Assembly: GCA_963676655.2 (NCBI GenBank)
Contig: CAXXKX010000005.1
Span: 496,001-560,000, forward strand
Origin: G963676655 sp963676655
GTDB taxonomy: Bacteria; Verrucomicrobiota; Lentisphaeria; Victivallales; Victivallaceae
Length of the DNA: 64,000 bases
Reading direction: 5' to 3'
The translations under genes and the position numbers were made by a program. Shown here piece by piece: positions 41,389 through 49,765 of this stretch. Under the pieces are notes generated by a model, which saw only the letters and a list, made by a program, of their open reading frames with translations, ran no database searches and was not told the origin of the DNA. Position 1 is the first letter of the stretch, and the number at the start of each line of letters is the position of its first letter.

Positions 41389-44011
41389 CATCCTCGACGT
41401 CATCTTCGTCCTCGAAATCTTCATCATCTTCGAGCTCTTCGTCTTCGTCCTCCAAGTCCTCGTCGTCGGCTTCATCGTCTGCCGCAGGCGCGGTTTTGAC
41501 CGGAGGTTTGATCGACACCGGAGCGTCTTCGGAATCAGAATCCTCGTCATCATCAAGCGTTACTTCAACCACCCGGGCAATCCCGGTCAATGTATCGTCG
41601 CCCTTGAATGAGATGATCCTGACACCTTGAGAAGCGCGTCCCAGAGTTCTGATTTCATCCGCCGGAATTCTGACCATCAGACCGTTTTCCGTGGTCAGGA
41701 TCAATTCATCACCGGGTTGAACCAGCACTGTGCTAAGGACTTTTTCGCCTTCACGCAGCTTCATATTTACTACGCCGCGAGCACCGCGACGGGTTTTACG
41801 GTAACTGCTGACCAGCGAGCGTTTACCCATGCCGCCGTCGGAAACGACCAGTACTTCCGGCTCATCCTCTGGCCCCATTTCGGAACGTCTGATAACGACC
41901 ATTCCAACCAGCTGATCACCGTCAATCTTATAACGCATACCGGTTACGCCGCGAGACGCCCGACCGGTAGCCCTGACTTCATCAAGGTCGAACCAACAAG
42001 CCAAACCTTCACGGGTCGACAGCAACACTTCATCGCCGGTATTGACGATATCAGCTTCAATCAAGTCGTCGTCATCCTCGATTATCAACGCCCGGATTCC
42101 CATTTTGCGCAGATGCCTGAAAGCGGATAAAGAAGTCTTTTTGACCCAGCCCTTACGGGTTGCGGTCAAAAGGAATTTATCCGGGTTTTCAATATCGTCT
42201 TTGCAGACGGTCAGCATGGCCCTGATCTTTTCGCCCGGCTCAACCTTAATCATATTGACAACAGCTTTACCGCGCGAGGTCCGTGAACCTTCCGGAATCT
42301 CATAGACATTCAGCCAGTGCATCACGCCGCGATCAGTAAAGAAGAAGATCATGTCGTGGCTGTCGGCATTGAAGAGGTGTTCAACATAATCCTCTTCCTT
42401 GGTTTCCATACCGATTATTCCTTTACCGCCGCGATGCTGCGTCTTGTAGGTATCGGTCGGAACGCGTTTGACATAACCGGTATTGGATACGGTAATCACG
42501 CAGGAGTGACGCGGAATCAGGTCGGCCATATCAAAATCGCTGTCATCGAAAGTAATCTCACTGCGACGGTCATCACCATATTTATCACGAATTGCGATCA
42601 GTTCGTCGCGAATAACGCCAAGGCGCAGTTGACGGTCAGCCAACAGTGATTTAAAATATTCAATCTGCTTCATCAGTTCAGCGTATTCAGCCTGCAAATC
42701 CTCAGCAGCCAGTCCGGTCAGCTGATGCAGACGCATGTCCAGAATAGCGGCAGCCTGCCGTTCCGAAAACTCAAAACGCGCAATCAGGGAATCAGCAGCT
42801 TCCTGACGACTCCGGGACGCCCGAATAATTCTGACAACTTCGTCAATGTTATCCAGCGCTTTCAGCAAGCCTTCAAGAATATGCGCACGGGCTTCAGCCT
42901 TTGCCAGTTCAAAACGAATCCGGCGGGTTACAACTTCCAAACGATGGTCGATGTAAGCCTGCAGGACCTGCGGCAGATTCATCTGTTTCGGTTTATTATG
43001 GTCAACGACCAGCATTGTACAAGCGAAGAAAGTTTCAAGCTGGGTGTGGGCGTAAAGCTGATTCAGAACCACGCTGCCCATCGCGCCGCGCTTGATGTCG
43101 ATAACAATTCTGATACCGGCACGACGGCTGGTTTCGTCACGCAGTCCTGAAATACCGGTGATCTTCTTTTCGTTAACCAGATCGGCAATCTTTTTGACCA
43201 TGTTTTCTTTGTTAACCGCGTAGGGTATTTCAGTCACAATGATCTGTTCTTTACCGTTATTCTCAATCACTTCGGCCCGGGCGCGGATTTTGAATGTGCC
43301 TTTGCCGGTAGTGTAGAAACTCTGGATACCGCTCATGCTGCGAATGATCGCGCCGGTCGGGAAGTCAGGTCCGGGCAGATGTTCCATCAGCTCAGGAATC
43401 GTGGCGCGCGGGTTTTCCATCAGGCAAATCGTTGCGTTAATAACTTCACGCAAGTTGTGGGATGGGATATTGGTCGCCATCCCGACCCCGATACCGGTGG
43501 TCCCATTGACCAGCAGGTTCGGAAATCCGGCGGGCAGAACGGTCGGTTCTTCCTGTGATTCGTCAAAGGTCGGAAGCCAGTCAACTGTATTTTTTTCAAG
43601 GTCCTCAAGCAATACTTCGGACAATCTTTCCATCCGGCATTCGGTATAACGATAAGCCGCCGCCGCGTCACCGTCAATACTACCGAAGTTCCCCTGCCCG
43701 TCAATGAGCGGATTACGCATCGAGAAATCCTGGGCCAGACGCACCATCGCATCGTAAACCGAGCTGTCGCCGTGCGGATGATAGTTACCGATAACTTCCC
43801 CGACCACTTTCGCGCTTTTGGTGTAGGAATGTGACTTGCTCAAACCAAGCTGACGCATCGCGTACAGGATGCGACGGTTAACCGGCTTCAAGCCGTCGCG
43901 AACGTCGGGAATCGCACGTCCAACGTTGACGCTGAGGGAATACTGCAGGTATGCGGTATGCATAATATCTTCGATATTAACCGGTATGTCTCTGTGTTCC
44001 AATTCACTCAT
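41372..44011 (-). CDS. gyrA: DNA gyrase subunit A
   Basis: 879 residues. The breakage-reunion domain has GDSSVYD (81-87; Ser83 and Asp87 intact, so quinolone-sensitive type) and active-site Tyr122 in RYTE. The C-terminal beta-pinwheel has a GyrA-box-like QHRGGKGIIGMETKEED and GKAVVNMIKVEPGEK. The last ~60 residues are an extreme Asp/Glu tail (DDDEDSDSEDAP and onward). It introduces negative supercoils as A2B2 with GyrB. gyrB is not adjacent in this window. Confidence 0.97.
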   Translation of the reverse strand: MSELEHRDIPVNIEDIMHTAYLQYSLSVNVGRAIPDVRDGLKPVNRRILYAMRQLGLSKSHSYTKSAKVVGEVIGNYHPHGDSSVYDAMVRLAQDFSMRNPLIDGQGNFGSIDGDAAAAYRYTECRMERLSEVLLEDLEKNTVDWLPTFDESQEEPTVLPAGFPNLLVNGTTGIGVGMATNIPSHNLREVINATICLMENPRATIPELMEHLPGPDFPTGAIIRSMSGIQSFYTTGKGTFKIRARAEVIENNGKEQIIVTEIPYAVNKENMVKKIADLVNEKKITGISGLRDETSRRAGIRIVIDIKRGAMGSVVLNQLYAHTQLETFFACTMLVVDHNKPKQMNLPQVLQAYIDHRLEVVTRRIRFELAKAEARAHILEGLLKALDNIDEVVRIIRASRSRQEAADSLIARFEFSERQAAAILDMRLHQLTGLAAEDLQAEYAELMKQIEYFKSLLADRQLRLGVIRDELIAIRDKYGDDRRSEITFDDSDFDMADLIPRHSCVITVSNTGYVKRVPTDTYKTQHRGGKGIIGMETKEEDYVEHLFNADSHDMIFFFTDRGVMHWLNVYEIPEGSRTSRGKAVVNMIKVEPGEKIRAMLTVCKDDIENPDKFLLTATRKGWVKKTSLSAFRHLRKMGIRALIIEDDDDLIEADIVNTGDEVLLSTREGLACWFDLDEVRATGRASRGVTGMRYKIDGDQLVGMVVIRRSEMGPEDEPEVLVVSDGGMGKRSLVSSYRKTRRGARGVVNMKLREGEKVLSTVLVQPGDELILTTENGLMVRIPADEIRTLGRASQGVRIISFKGDDTLTGIARVVEVTLDDDEDSDSEDAPVSIKPPVKTAPAADDEADDEDLEDEDEELEDDEDFEDEDDVEDDDDEE

Positions 44012-44357
44012 AGTTTGAGCAAACCTCCTGTATGATGATTATTATATTAAATATAGTATTATTAACCTTATAAAATTATCATCCTAACATAGCACAAAAT
44101 TGTAGCAAAACAAGCCCCGGAATTATTTATTTTTTTGCCTCTTTGACAGTTTAAATTTTTTCATCAAAAAAGTAATCCCGGAAGACAGTCAGAAAAGAAC
44201 CATACCTGCGTCTAAAAAAATGTTTTCATCAATATTAAACCAGTCTTGACAAATGCTCTTTTATGATGTAAAATTTTCATATCTGAAGATGTCTTTATGA
44301 GACCCCAAAAAGCAACCGAAAATTAAGATTTCCGGTCTGTAATGAGAGGAAAGTAAT
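44012..44357. other. Intergenic region between gyrA and the small + gene
   Basis: 346 nt with A/T-rich sequence. The minus-strand side must hold the gyrA promoter. The plus side holds a clear promoter at 44246-44274. I see no further gene. Confidence 0.6.
44246..44274 (+). promoter_or_regulatory. Sigma70 promoter of the small unknown gene
   Basis: TTGACA (44246-44251), 17-nt spacer and TAAAAT (44269-44274), about 85 nt before the ATG at 44358. Almost consensus. Confidence 0.75.
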
Positions 44358-44621
44358 ATGGCAGAACTGGAAGAAATTCATGAATTATGGTCCATGAAAG
44401 AAGTCAAAATACTGGTTGGTGAGTATGCAGGTTCACTCGGCCGCTGTCATGGTCCTTACTGTTGTTATGGCTACGATATTTATGTCTACGATGCAGGCGA
44501 AATGCTCCAGTATCAAGAAGGAGATTTTACTTTTGCCAATGAAGAGGATTTTCGCAAGTACGTGAAAGAGAAAAAATCAACTGCTAAAGATAAAGATAAT
44601 ACACAGGACCAAAATGGATAA
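44358..44621 (+). CDS. Small hypothetical protein
   Basis: 87 residues, with GAGGAAAG before the ATG and a consensus promoter upstream. It starts with an acidic helix (LEEIHELWSMKEVKILVGEYAG), has a CHGPYCCYGYDIYVYDAG segment (three Cys), then a charged, Lys-rich tail (about 70-87). No family recognised. Independent transcription suggests a real gene. Confidence 0.6.
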   Translation: MAELEEIHELWSMKEVKILVGEYAGSLGRCHGPYCCYGYDIYVYDAGEMLQYQEGDFTFANEEDFRKYVKEKKSTAKDKDNTQDQNG

Positions 44622-44719
44622 TATGATAATCAGCTCCATCTTGTTTTATATTCAAAATACAGGGTTATGACGTATCAGAAATTATAATACTACATCCCCA
44701 ATGCTTAGAATAGCATCCT

Positions 44720-45016
44720 CTAATATGACTGTATTATTGATTTAACTGTAATGCAATCAAAACATACAAAAACATAAATCATTCCACAGTCAGCTATACA
44801 AAACTCATCATTTATTGAATCAAGTTGAGCATAAAAAGTCATGCCTTTACCACACTCAGGACAATCAGGGAATGCGTCTTCCTGTAAGAAAAAAGGTGAT
44901 CCCCCTAATTGATGCCTTTGCCCTATACTATCCTTTGCCCATTTAAACTTGGGTAATTTGAAGGCTTCCTCACAAACGGGTTGGGCAATTAATTTAAATC
45001 GGGGTATTTCTTTCAT
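44720..45016 (-). CDS. Small zinc-ribbon-like protein
   Basis: 98 residues. HQLGGSPFFLQ followed by DCPECGKGMTFYAQLDS resembles the end of DUF1963/YwqG-like proteins, and CIADCGMIYVFVCFDC adds further Cys pairs (CxxC, CxxxC, CxxC). It may be a truncated relative, since YwqG proteins are longer. Function unknown. It is followed by a small membrane protein gene 3 nt away in the same direction. Confidence 0.55.
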   Translation of the reverse strand: MKEIPRFKLIAQPVCEEAFKLPKFKWAKDSIGQRHQLGGSPFFLQEDAFPDCPECGKGMTFYAQLDSINDEFCIADCGMIYVFVCFDCITVKSIIQSY

Positions 45017-45019
45017 ATA

Positions 45020-45307
45020 TTAAAACTCCACACGTTTTTTTTTACGCTGCATATATCTTATTATCAAAGGCAGCCAAATGAAGAGTTCTCCAAGTATTGC
45101 CCATGAAAAAAATTTATACTCCAGATAATCGATATGCTGATGATAGTCCGCAAGCGCAAGCAATGGAACAAACACAGGTAAAGCGACAATAAACCACAAT
45201 GCATTGAGCGTAATGGCCGCTATCCAATTTTTACTAAAAAAAACGGATAATATTCCCGTGACCAGTAACAGAAACAACATCAGAATATAAAGATTAGTCA
45301 CTTTCAT
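45020..45307 (-). CDS. Small membrane protein
   Basis: 95 residues with three hydrophobic segments (about 5-25, 28-50, 65-85) and a basic C-terminal RKKKR tail. No family recognised. It lies between the zinc-ribbon gene (3 nt away) and the following large hypothetical gene, so it is part of a small minus-strand run. Confidence 0.6.
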   Translation of the reverse strand: MKVTNLYILMLFLLLVTGILSVFFSKNWIAAITLNALWFIVALPVFVPLLALADYHQHIDYLEYKFFSWAILGELFIWLPLIIRYMQRKKKRVEF

Positions 45308-45319
45308 TATTCACTCCTG

Positions 45320-46579
45320 CTATCTATGAAGACGACTCAACATTGAATCGAGCGTTGCTTTAGCCTGATTTTTCAGGACCAATATCGCATTGTGCCCCGG
45401 GACTTTATCAATTATATATAATTCTTTTCTTTTTAAATCAAAAACAGCCATTGAACGAACCTCGCGATATTCATCATCTATGCTCAATATATATTGACAG
45501 GCAAGAAAACGCCTGTTCCTTGTATAAATAATCGAACTTGAACAACTGGCGTATCTTAATTCTTTTAGCCTGTTTGTTGAAAGAGGCTGATACACCAGGT
45601 CTTTGCGCAAAGTATCAGGCGAGATTCGCCATAAATCCGCTCCTTTCAAATAATAAATGTATGCGTCTGAACCGAAAATTGCACTGTGTCCGTCGGCAAT
45701 ATTTATCTTCACATTATTTTGATTTACATATTCAATTTTATCATCATGCTTAGAAAATAAGATCCCCCGCCCCTTTCGAAAATCAATTTTACTGCAATCA
45801 TCAAGCGCAAACAGCTCTTCCGGCTTAGTAATTTTCAACGGCATTTCAGTCATCTTACAGCCCAAATGAAAGTATTTTTTGCGAGAGTTAAAATGGATCA
45901 TTTTATCATTACTGTGCAGCACCGCATACTCTCCATTATACACATAATTGTAATTACGAGTACACTGGTCCGGTGCTCCGGAAATGTTCCACCGGATCAT
46001 AAAACTATCCTTTTCAGGTTTTATTCGTTTGACAAAGAACGTCAGAATATTGTCATTCAGCGAAAAATAATTTTCTAAACAGTATTCGTTCTGCGTTACT
46101 CCAAACTTTTTTAGAGAAATACTTTTAATCAACTTTTTCTCTATATAATCAATTTGATAAACCTCATTTTTCATTCCAAGAAAGATATATCTTGAACCGG
46201 GTTGAGAAGCCATCAGAGTTGCTGAATATTCCATACGTCTCAATTTATTGTTGGACATAGTTATTTTTACCTTATCTGTAATGTCAATGGACGTTACAGG
46301 TGAAAAAAATCCGTTGCGGGAAGCAATATCAAATCTATAAATATTTAAAAATACTTTATTGTCCTTACTATTTTTGAATCCGACAACGGTGGATATCAAC
46401 ATGATTTCAGGGAAAAAATTTTCAGCTATTTTATATACCGTACTCTTTCCATCATGAACTTTTTCCTTGCTGTCCGCATAGCACATTGGACTTATGAACT
46501 GCGCCAAAGTTGGAATCAACACCAAACAAATTGATTTTAAAAAAACGTTACTTTGCTTCATGTCAAAAATTTTCAGCAT
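45320..46579 (-). CDS. Secreted hypothetical protein with beta-propeller-like repeats
   Basis: Start at ATG 46579 with GAGAGGGG at good spacing; the longer in-frame start lies inside the methyltransferase gene. About 419 residues. Signal segment (about 6-30: NVFLKSICLVLIPTLAQFI), then repeated blade-like elements (YIFLGMKNEVYQIDYIEKK, AIFGSDAYIYYLKGADLWRISPDT, MAVFDLKRKELYIIDKVPG). The arrangement suggests a beta-propeller or TolB-like fold. No family recognised. Confidence 0.5.
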   Translation of the reverse strand: MLKIFDMKQSNVFLKSICLVLIPTLAQFISPMCYADSKEKVHDGKSTVYKIAENFFPEIMLISTVVGFKNSKDNKVFLNIYRFDIASRNGFFSPVTSIDITDKVKITMSNNKLRRMEYSATLMASQPGSRYIFLGMKNEVYQIDYIEKKLIKSISLKKFGVTQNEYCLENYFSLNDNILTFFVKRIKPEKDSFMIRWNISGAPDQCTRNYNYVYNGEYAVLHSNDKMIHFNSRKKYFHLGCKMTEMPLKITKPEELFALDDCSKIDFRKGRGILFSKHDDKIEYVNQNNVKINIADGHSAIFGSDAYIYYLKGADLWRISPDTLRKDLVYQPLSTNRLKELRYASCSSSIIYTRNRRFLACQYILSIDDEYREVRSMAVFDLKRKELYIIDKVPGHNAILVLKNQAKATLDSMLSRLHR

Positions 46580-46601
46580 GTCAAATCCCCTCTCCAATGC
46601 A

Positions 46602-47297
46602 TTACTCCATTTTCTGGCAATGATAAACCATAAAAGATTCGGACAAGGTGTTGGCGGAAATGATTTTGAAACCGGCACGCTCGAGCAGGCCTTCAATGAT
46701 CCAGTCAAAAGTGCTGAATTCACTGGCGACATGCCGTGCAGCTTCCTTGCTCATGTTCGGAAAACTTTCGGCAAAACGTTTAAATGTATCTTCCGGACGA
46801 ATCCCGGATTCACAAGTAAAAATCACGTCACGTAAGATAAACTGTCCGCCGGGCTTGAGCACCCGGGCAATATTCATCAGCGCTGAAAGTTTCCAGAGGT
46901 CGGGCAGATGATGCAATGCCGCGCCTGAAACGACCGCGTCAAAACTTTCCGCCGGAAAATCCATCGAAATAAATCCTGCGTTCTGAGTGATAATTTCGTT
47001 CAAGCCCTCTTCCGCGACTTTTTTCCGGACATATTCCAGCATGACCGGGGATATGTCGGCGCACGACGGACACAGTCCGGCCGCGGCGGCATAGCGGACA
47101 AACCGTCCGGTACCACACCCGATATCCAGAACGCTCGCCCCGGCAGGCAGTTTCAGCATTTCCAGCATCCCGCGGTTTTCACCGTCAAGATCCCGGAACG
47201 AGCCCATTCGTTCATCATAACGTTCAACTTCGTATATATCGGTAAAATCAGTTCCAACCTGACGGAACTCGTCTATCTGCCATTCACGGCCTTCCAT
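46602..47297 (-). CDS. SAM-dependent class I methyltransferase
   Basis: ATG 47297 has AAGGAG 7 nt upstream, which fixes the start. 231 residues. Motif I is VLDIGCGTGRFVRYAAAAG (about 68-86), followed by ADISPVMLEYVRKK, DAVVSGAALHHLPD and LKPGGQFILRDVI. The C-terminal half is helical (HVASEFSTFDWIIEGLLERAGFKII). The substrate is unknown; the fold is that of small-molecule or ubiquinone-type methyltransferases. It is transcribed together with the downstream secreted protein gene or alone. Confidence 0.9.
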   Translation of the reverse strand: MEGREWQIDEFRQVGTDFTDIYEVERYDERMGSFRDLDGENRGMLEMLKLPAGASVLDIGCGTGRFVRYAAAAGLCPSCADISPVMLEYVRKKVAEEGLNEIITQNAGFISMDFPAESFDAVVSGAALHHLPDLWKLSALMNIARVLKPGGQFILRDVIFTCESGIRPEDTFKRFAESFPNMSKEAARHVASEFSTFDWIIEGLLERAGFKIISANTLSESFMVYHCQKME

Positions 47298-47324
47298 GCT
47301 ATAACTCCTTAATTTAATATAGTT

Positions 47325-47400
47325 GCCAGTTGCCAGTTGCCAGCAACCACTCATCACTCTCTACTCTCCACTCTCCACTCATCACTATCCACTCAATACA
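47325..47400 (+). repeat. GTTGCCA and CTCTCCA-type tandem repeats
   Basis: Three GTTGCCA units (about 47325-47345) are followed by CACTC(AT)CACT-like units (47349-47397). They lie in the 377-nt gap before the uroporphyrinogen decarboxylase-family gene, and similar GTTGCCAGCAAC words occur near 38347. Confidence 0.65.
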
Positions 47401-47603
47401 ATACCTCATTATCGACACAATTCAAAAAACTTATATGCAATATTTCAAATTAATAATAATCATTACGTTTGATTTTAAATAAGTCATAATGAACTTGAAA
47501 TAAAAACCTTAAAACATAATAAAAACACATACAATCTGCCGTGCGTGACACTTTCAAAGCTTTTACATACATTTTTTCATTCAGATTTTTTTCCTAATCA
47601 ACT

Positions 47604-47651
47604 GTTGCAATTTTATTTTGAAATATTATAGTAATAACTACAAAGGTAGTT
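47604..47651 (+). promoter_or_regulatory. Promoter with palindromic operator of the URO-D/TrmB operon
   Basis: TTGCAA-16-TATAGT is followed by TAACTAC-AAAG-GTAGTTA (47634-47651), a palindrome with 7-bp arms placed at the expected transcription start. The TrmB-type regulator encoded downstream may bind it for autoregulation. Confidence 0.6.
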
Positions 47652-47674
47652 AATAAAACAGCAAAGGAAAAATC

Positions 47675-48868
47675 ATGAATAAACGTAAACGAGTTATGGA
47701 TGCGTTGAATCATCGGGAACCGGACCGGGTTCCACGGGATTTGGGCGGAACCGAATCGTCCGGATTGACCGGAGCGGCATTTATACAATTGTGCGATCAT
47801 TTGAAACTTGATTGTATTCCGAAGATTTTTGAACCTTATCAATATGTAGCCGAAATACCTGAACATCTTACATCATTATTCAAAATAGATACACTCAACT
47901 TGACGCCGCAACCGGCAAATTGGCAACAGGTCAACGATCATGCCCAAAAACAATATACTGTTCCGTTCGGCTGGCACGAGGAACAGCTTCCCGGTAAAAC
48001 AGTCGTGCGGAATCAAAACGGCCATATTATCGCGGAACGACCTGACGGCAGTTTTTATTTTGACCCGGTATATTTTCCACTGGCAAACATTAATGACGCC
48101 GCTGAACTGGACCAGTTAAAGACTATTATAGCGAATTACGACTGGCCGTCCTTCGCGGACGAATCACTGGCGGAAATGAAGCGCAGGGCCGGAGAACTGC
48201 ATGCCTCCGTAGGCTGCGTTGTCCTGAATCTGTGTTGTCATTTTCTGGCGGCAGGAATGTTTCTGCGCGGAATTGAAAACTTTATGATCGACCTGGTCTG
48301 CAATGAAAAGCTGGTCGAAAAACTATTTGACCTGCTGCTGGAAAGTTACCTGAAGCGGATTGACCGTCTGGCGCCTGAATTGAAAGAATTTGTCGACGTG
48401 GTATTATTCAACGACGATCTCGGATCACAGGGCGGACCGCTGATTTCGCCGGATGACTACCGGAAATTCCTGAAACCTTGTCAAAAGCAAATGTTCTCTC
48501 ATGCAAAAGCCGCGTTTGAGGCCCCGATATTATTCCACTCCTGCGGTTCAGTCCGGGAGTTCATACCAGACTTGATAGAATGCGGGGTAGACGCTTTGAA
48601 CCCGGTACAATTCACCGCGTCCGGCATGGAATTACATGGGCTGAAACGTGACTTCGGCAAAGAGATAACTTTCTGGGGCGGCGGCGCGGATTCCCAGAAT
48701 ATCCTGAACCGGGCCACACCGGCTCAGGTTCGGGATCATGTAAAACGCAATCTGGACATTATGGCTCCCGGCGGCGGTTTTGTATTCTGTCAGGTGCACA
48801 ACGTCCAGCCGGATGTTCCGCCTGAAAACATCATCGCGATGTATCGTGCTCTGGAGGAATATAAATGA
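47675..48868 (+). CDS. Uroporphyrinogen decarboxylase (URO-D) family protein
   Basis: 397 residues; AAAGGAAAAATC precedes the ATG. The N-terminus NKRKRVMDALNHREPDRVPRDLGG and the later FFHSCGSVREFIPDLIECGVDALNPVQ and WGGGADSQ segments are typical of the corrinoid-linked URO-D superfamily rather than heme HemE (the family also covers methyltransferases such as MtaA). The catalytic fold is a TIM barrel. It may demethylate or transfer methyl groups from a substrate sensed by the downstream TrmB. Coupled by a 4-nt overlap. Confidence 0.85.
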   Translation: MNKRKRVMDALNHREPDRVPRDLGGTESSGLTGAAFIQLCDHLKLDCIPKIFEPYQYVAEIPEHLTSLFKIDTLNLTPQPANWQQVNDHAQKQYTVPFGWHEEQLPGKTVVRNQNGHIIAERPDGSFYFDPVYFPLANINDAAELDQLKTIIANYDWPSFADESLAEMKRRAGELHASVGCVVLNLCCHFLAAGMFLRGIENFMIDLVCNEKLVEKLFDLLLESYLKRIDRLAPELKEFVDVVLFNDDLGSQGGPLISPDDYRKFLKPCQKQMFSHAKAAFEAPILFHSCGSVREFIPDLIECGVDALNPVQFTASGMELHGLKRDFGKEITFWGGGADSQNILNRATPAQVRDHVKRNLDIMAPGGGFVFCQVHNVQPDVPPENIIAMYRALEEYK

Positions 48869-49653
48869 AAGAGCAGATTCAATCAGGCTTGAAGGCACTT
48901 GGATTTACCTCATACGAGGCTAAAGCTTATATCGCGCTAATCGAAACCGGGGGCGGGTCCGGCTATTTGATCGCGAAGAAATCGGCGGTTCCAACCTCTA
49001 AAATTTATCAGGTGCTTGACTCGCTGGTTGCGAAAAATGCGGCATATCAGGACGACTTGTCGGAAAACGCGTTTCTTCCGGTAAACCCCGAAACGCTGTT
49101 GGCCAGATTAAAAGACGACACAGTCCGGCAAACCAGTCAAGTCCTCAGTTTGATAAAACAATACAGCCCGGAAAACAAAGAAGTTCAGGCCAGAATGATT
49201 ATCGGAACAGATAAGGTAAAACAGACAATAAAAAATTTTGTTGAAGATGCCGGAAAAGAATTAATGCTGACCGCCTGGACCGAGGAACTTGACGAAATAC
49301 AGAACGAACTTAAAAAAGCATCCGAACGCGGCAGAGTTACCATTTTAAGTTTTGAAGAGTTCAGTTTACCGTCTGCAGAAATATACGCCCACCGGCGTCC
49401 CGATCTGGTATCAAAAGAGAGTCACGGCAGAATGTTTCTCGGCATATCGAACAACAAATGCTTGTCAGCTTTTTTCTATAATGACGACCGTTCCGAATGT
49501 ATTGTCAGCACGAGTCCGGGTTTTGTCCGAATCATCAGGGATCATATTATTCACGATATTTCCCTAAACAAACTGATGCTCGACCTGCCGGAGAAATACC
49601 GGGCCAAATTTGAAAACGAATTGACAATACTGCGCAACCATCTGAACCCATGA
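48865..49653 (+). CDS. TrmB-family transcriptional regulator
   Basis: 262 residues, ATGA-coupled to the URO-D gene. N-terminal winged helix (about 1-75: IQSGLKALGFTSYEAKAYIALIETGGGSGYLIAKKSAVPTSKIYQVLDSLVAKNAAY), then a coiled segment and the TrmB effector domain (about 110-262: MIIGTDKVKQTIKNFVEDAG, HGRMFLGISNNKC). TrmB proteins sense sugars or metabolites. The palindrome in the operon promoter is its likely operator. Confidence 0.88.
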   Translation: MKEQIQSGLKALGFTSYEAKAYIALIETGGGSGYLIAKKSAVPTSKIYQVLDSLVAKNAAYQDDLSENAFLPVNPETLLARLKDDTVRQTSQVLSLIKQYSPENKEVQARMIIGTDKVKQTIKNFVEDAGKELMLTAWTEELDEIQNELKKASERGRVTILSFEEFSLPSAEIYAHRRPDLVSKESHGRMFLGISNNKCLSAFFYNDDRSECIVSTSPGFVRIIRDHIIHDISLNKLMLDLPEKYRAKFENELTILRNHLNP

Positions 49654-49654
49654 T

Positions 49655-49690
49655 TAATTAAAAATTAATAATTAATAATTAAAAATTAGA
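49655..49690 (+). repeat. AATTAATAATTA-type repeat between convergent genes
   Basis: Degenerate ATTAA/ATAATTA units between the TrmB stop and the convergent fucosidase gene. It has no T-run hairpin on either strand. No further feature seen here. Confidence 0.5.
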
Positions 49691-49765
49691 TCAGAGACGA
49701 AGCCATAGAGGTTGGCTGCAATCCGAAACGCAACTGCAATGAGGTAGAAAAATAAGCTTGACCGC

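Larger units (their letters stand above)
47298..47674. other. Intergenic region before the URO-D gene
   Basis: 377 nt. It holds the repeats at 47325-47400, a moderately strong promoter (TTGCAA 47604-47609, 16 nt, TATAGT 47626-47631) and an 18-nt palindrome directly downstream. The AT-rich middle (47400-47600) has no gene I can support. Confidence 0.65.

Noticed and set aside
44012..44245. Riboswitch or small RNA upstream of gyrA
   Set aside because: A/T-rich sequence without conserved stem pattern that I can support.
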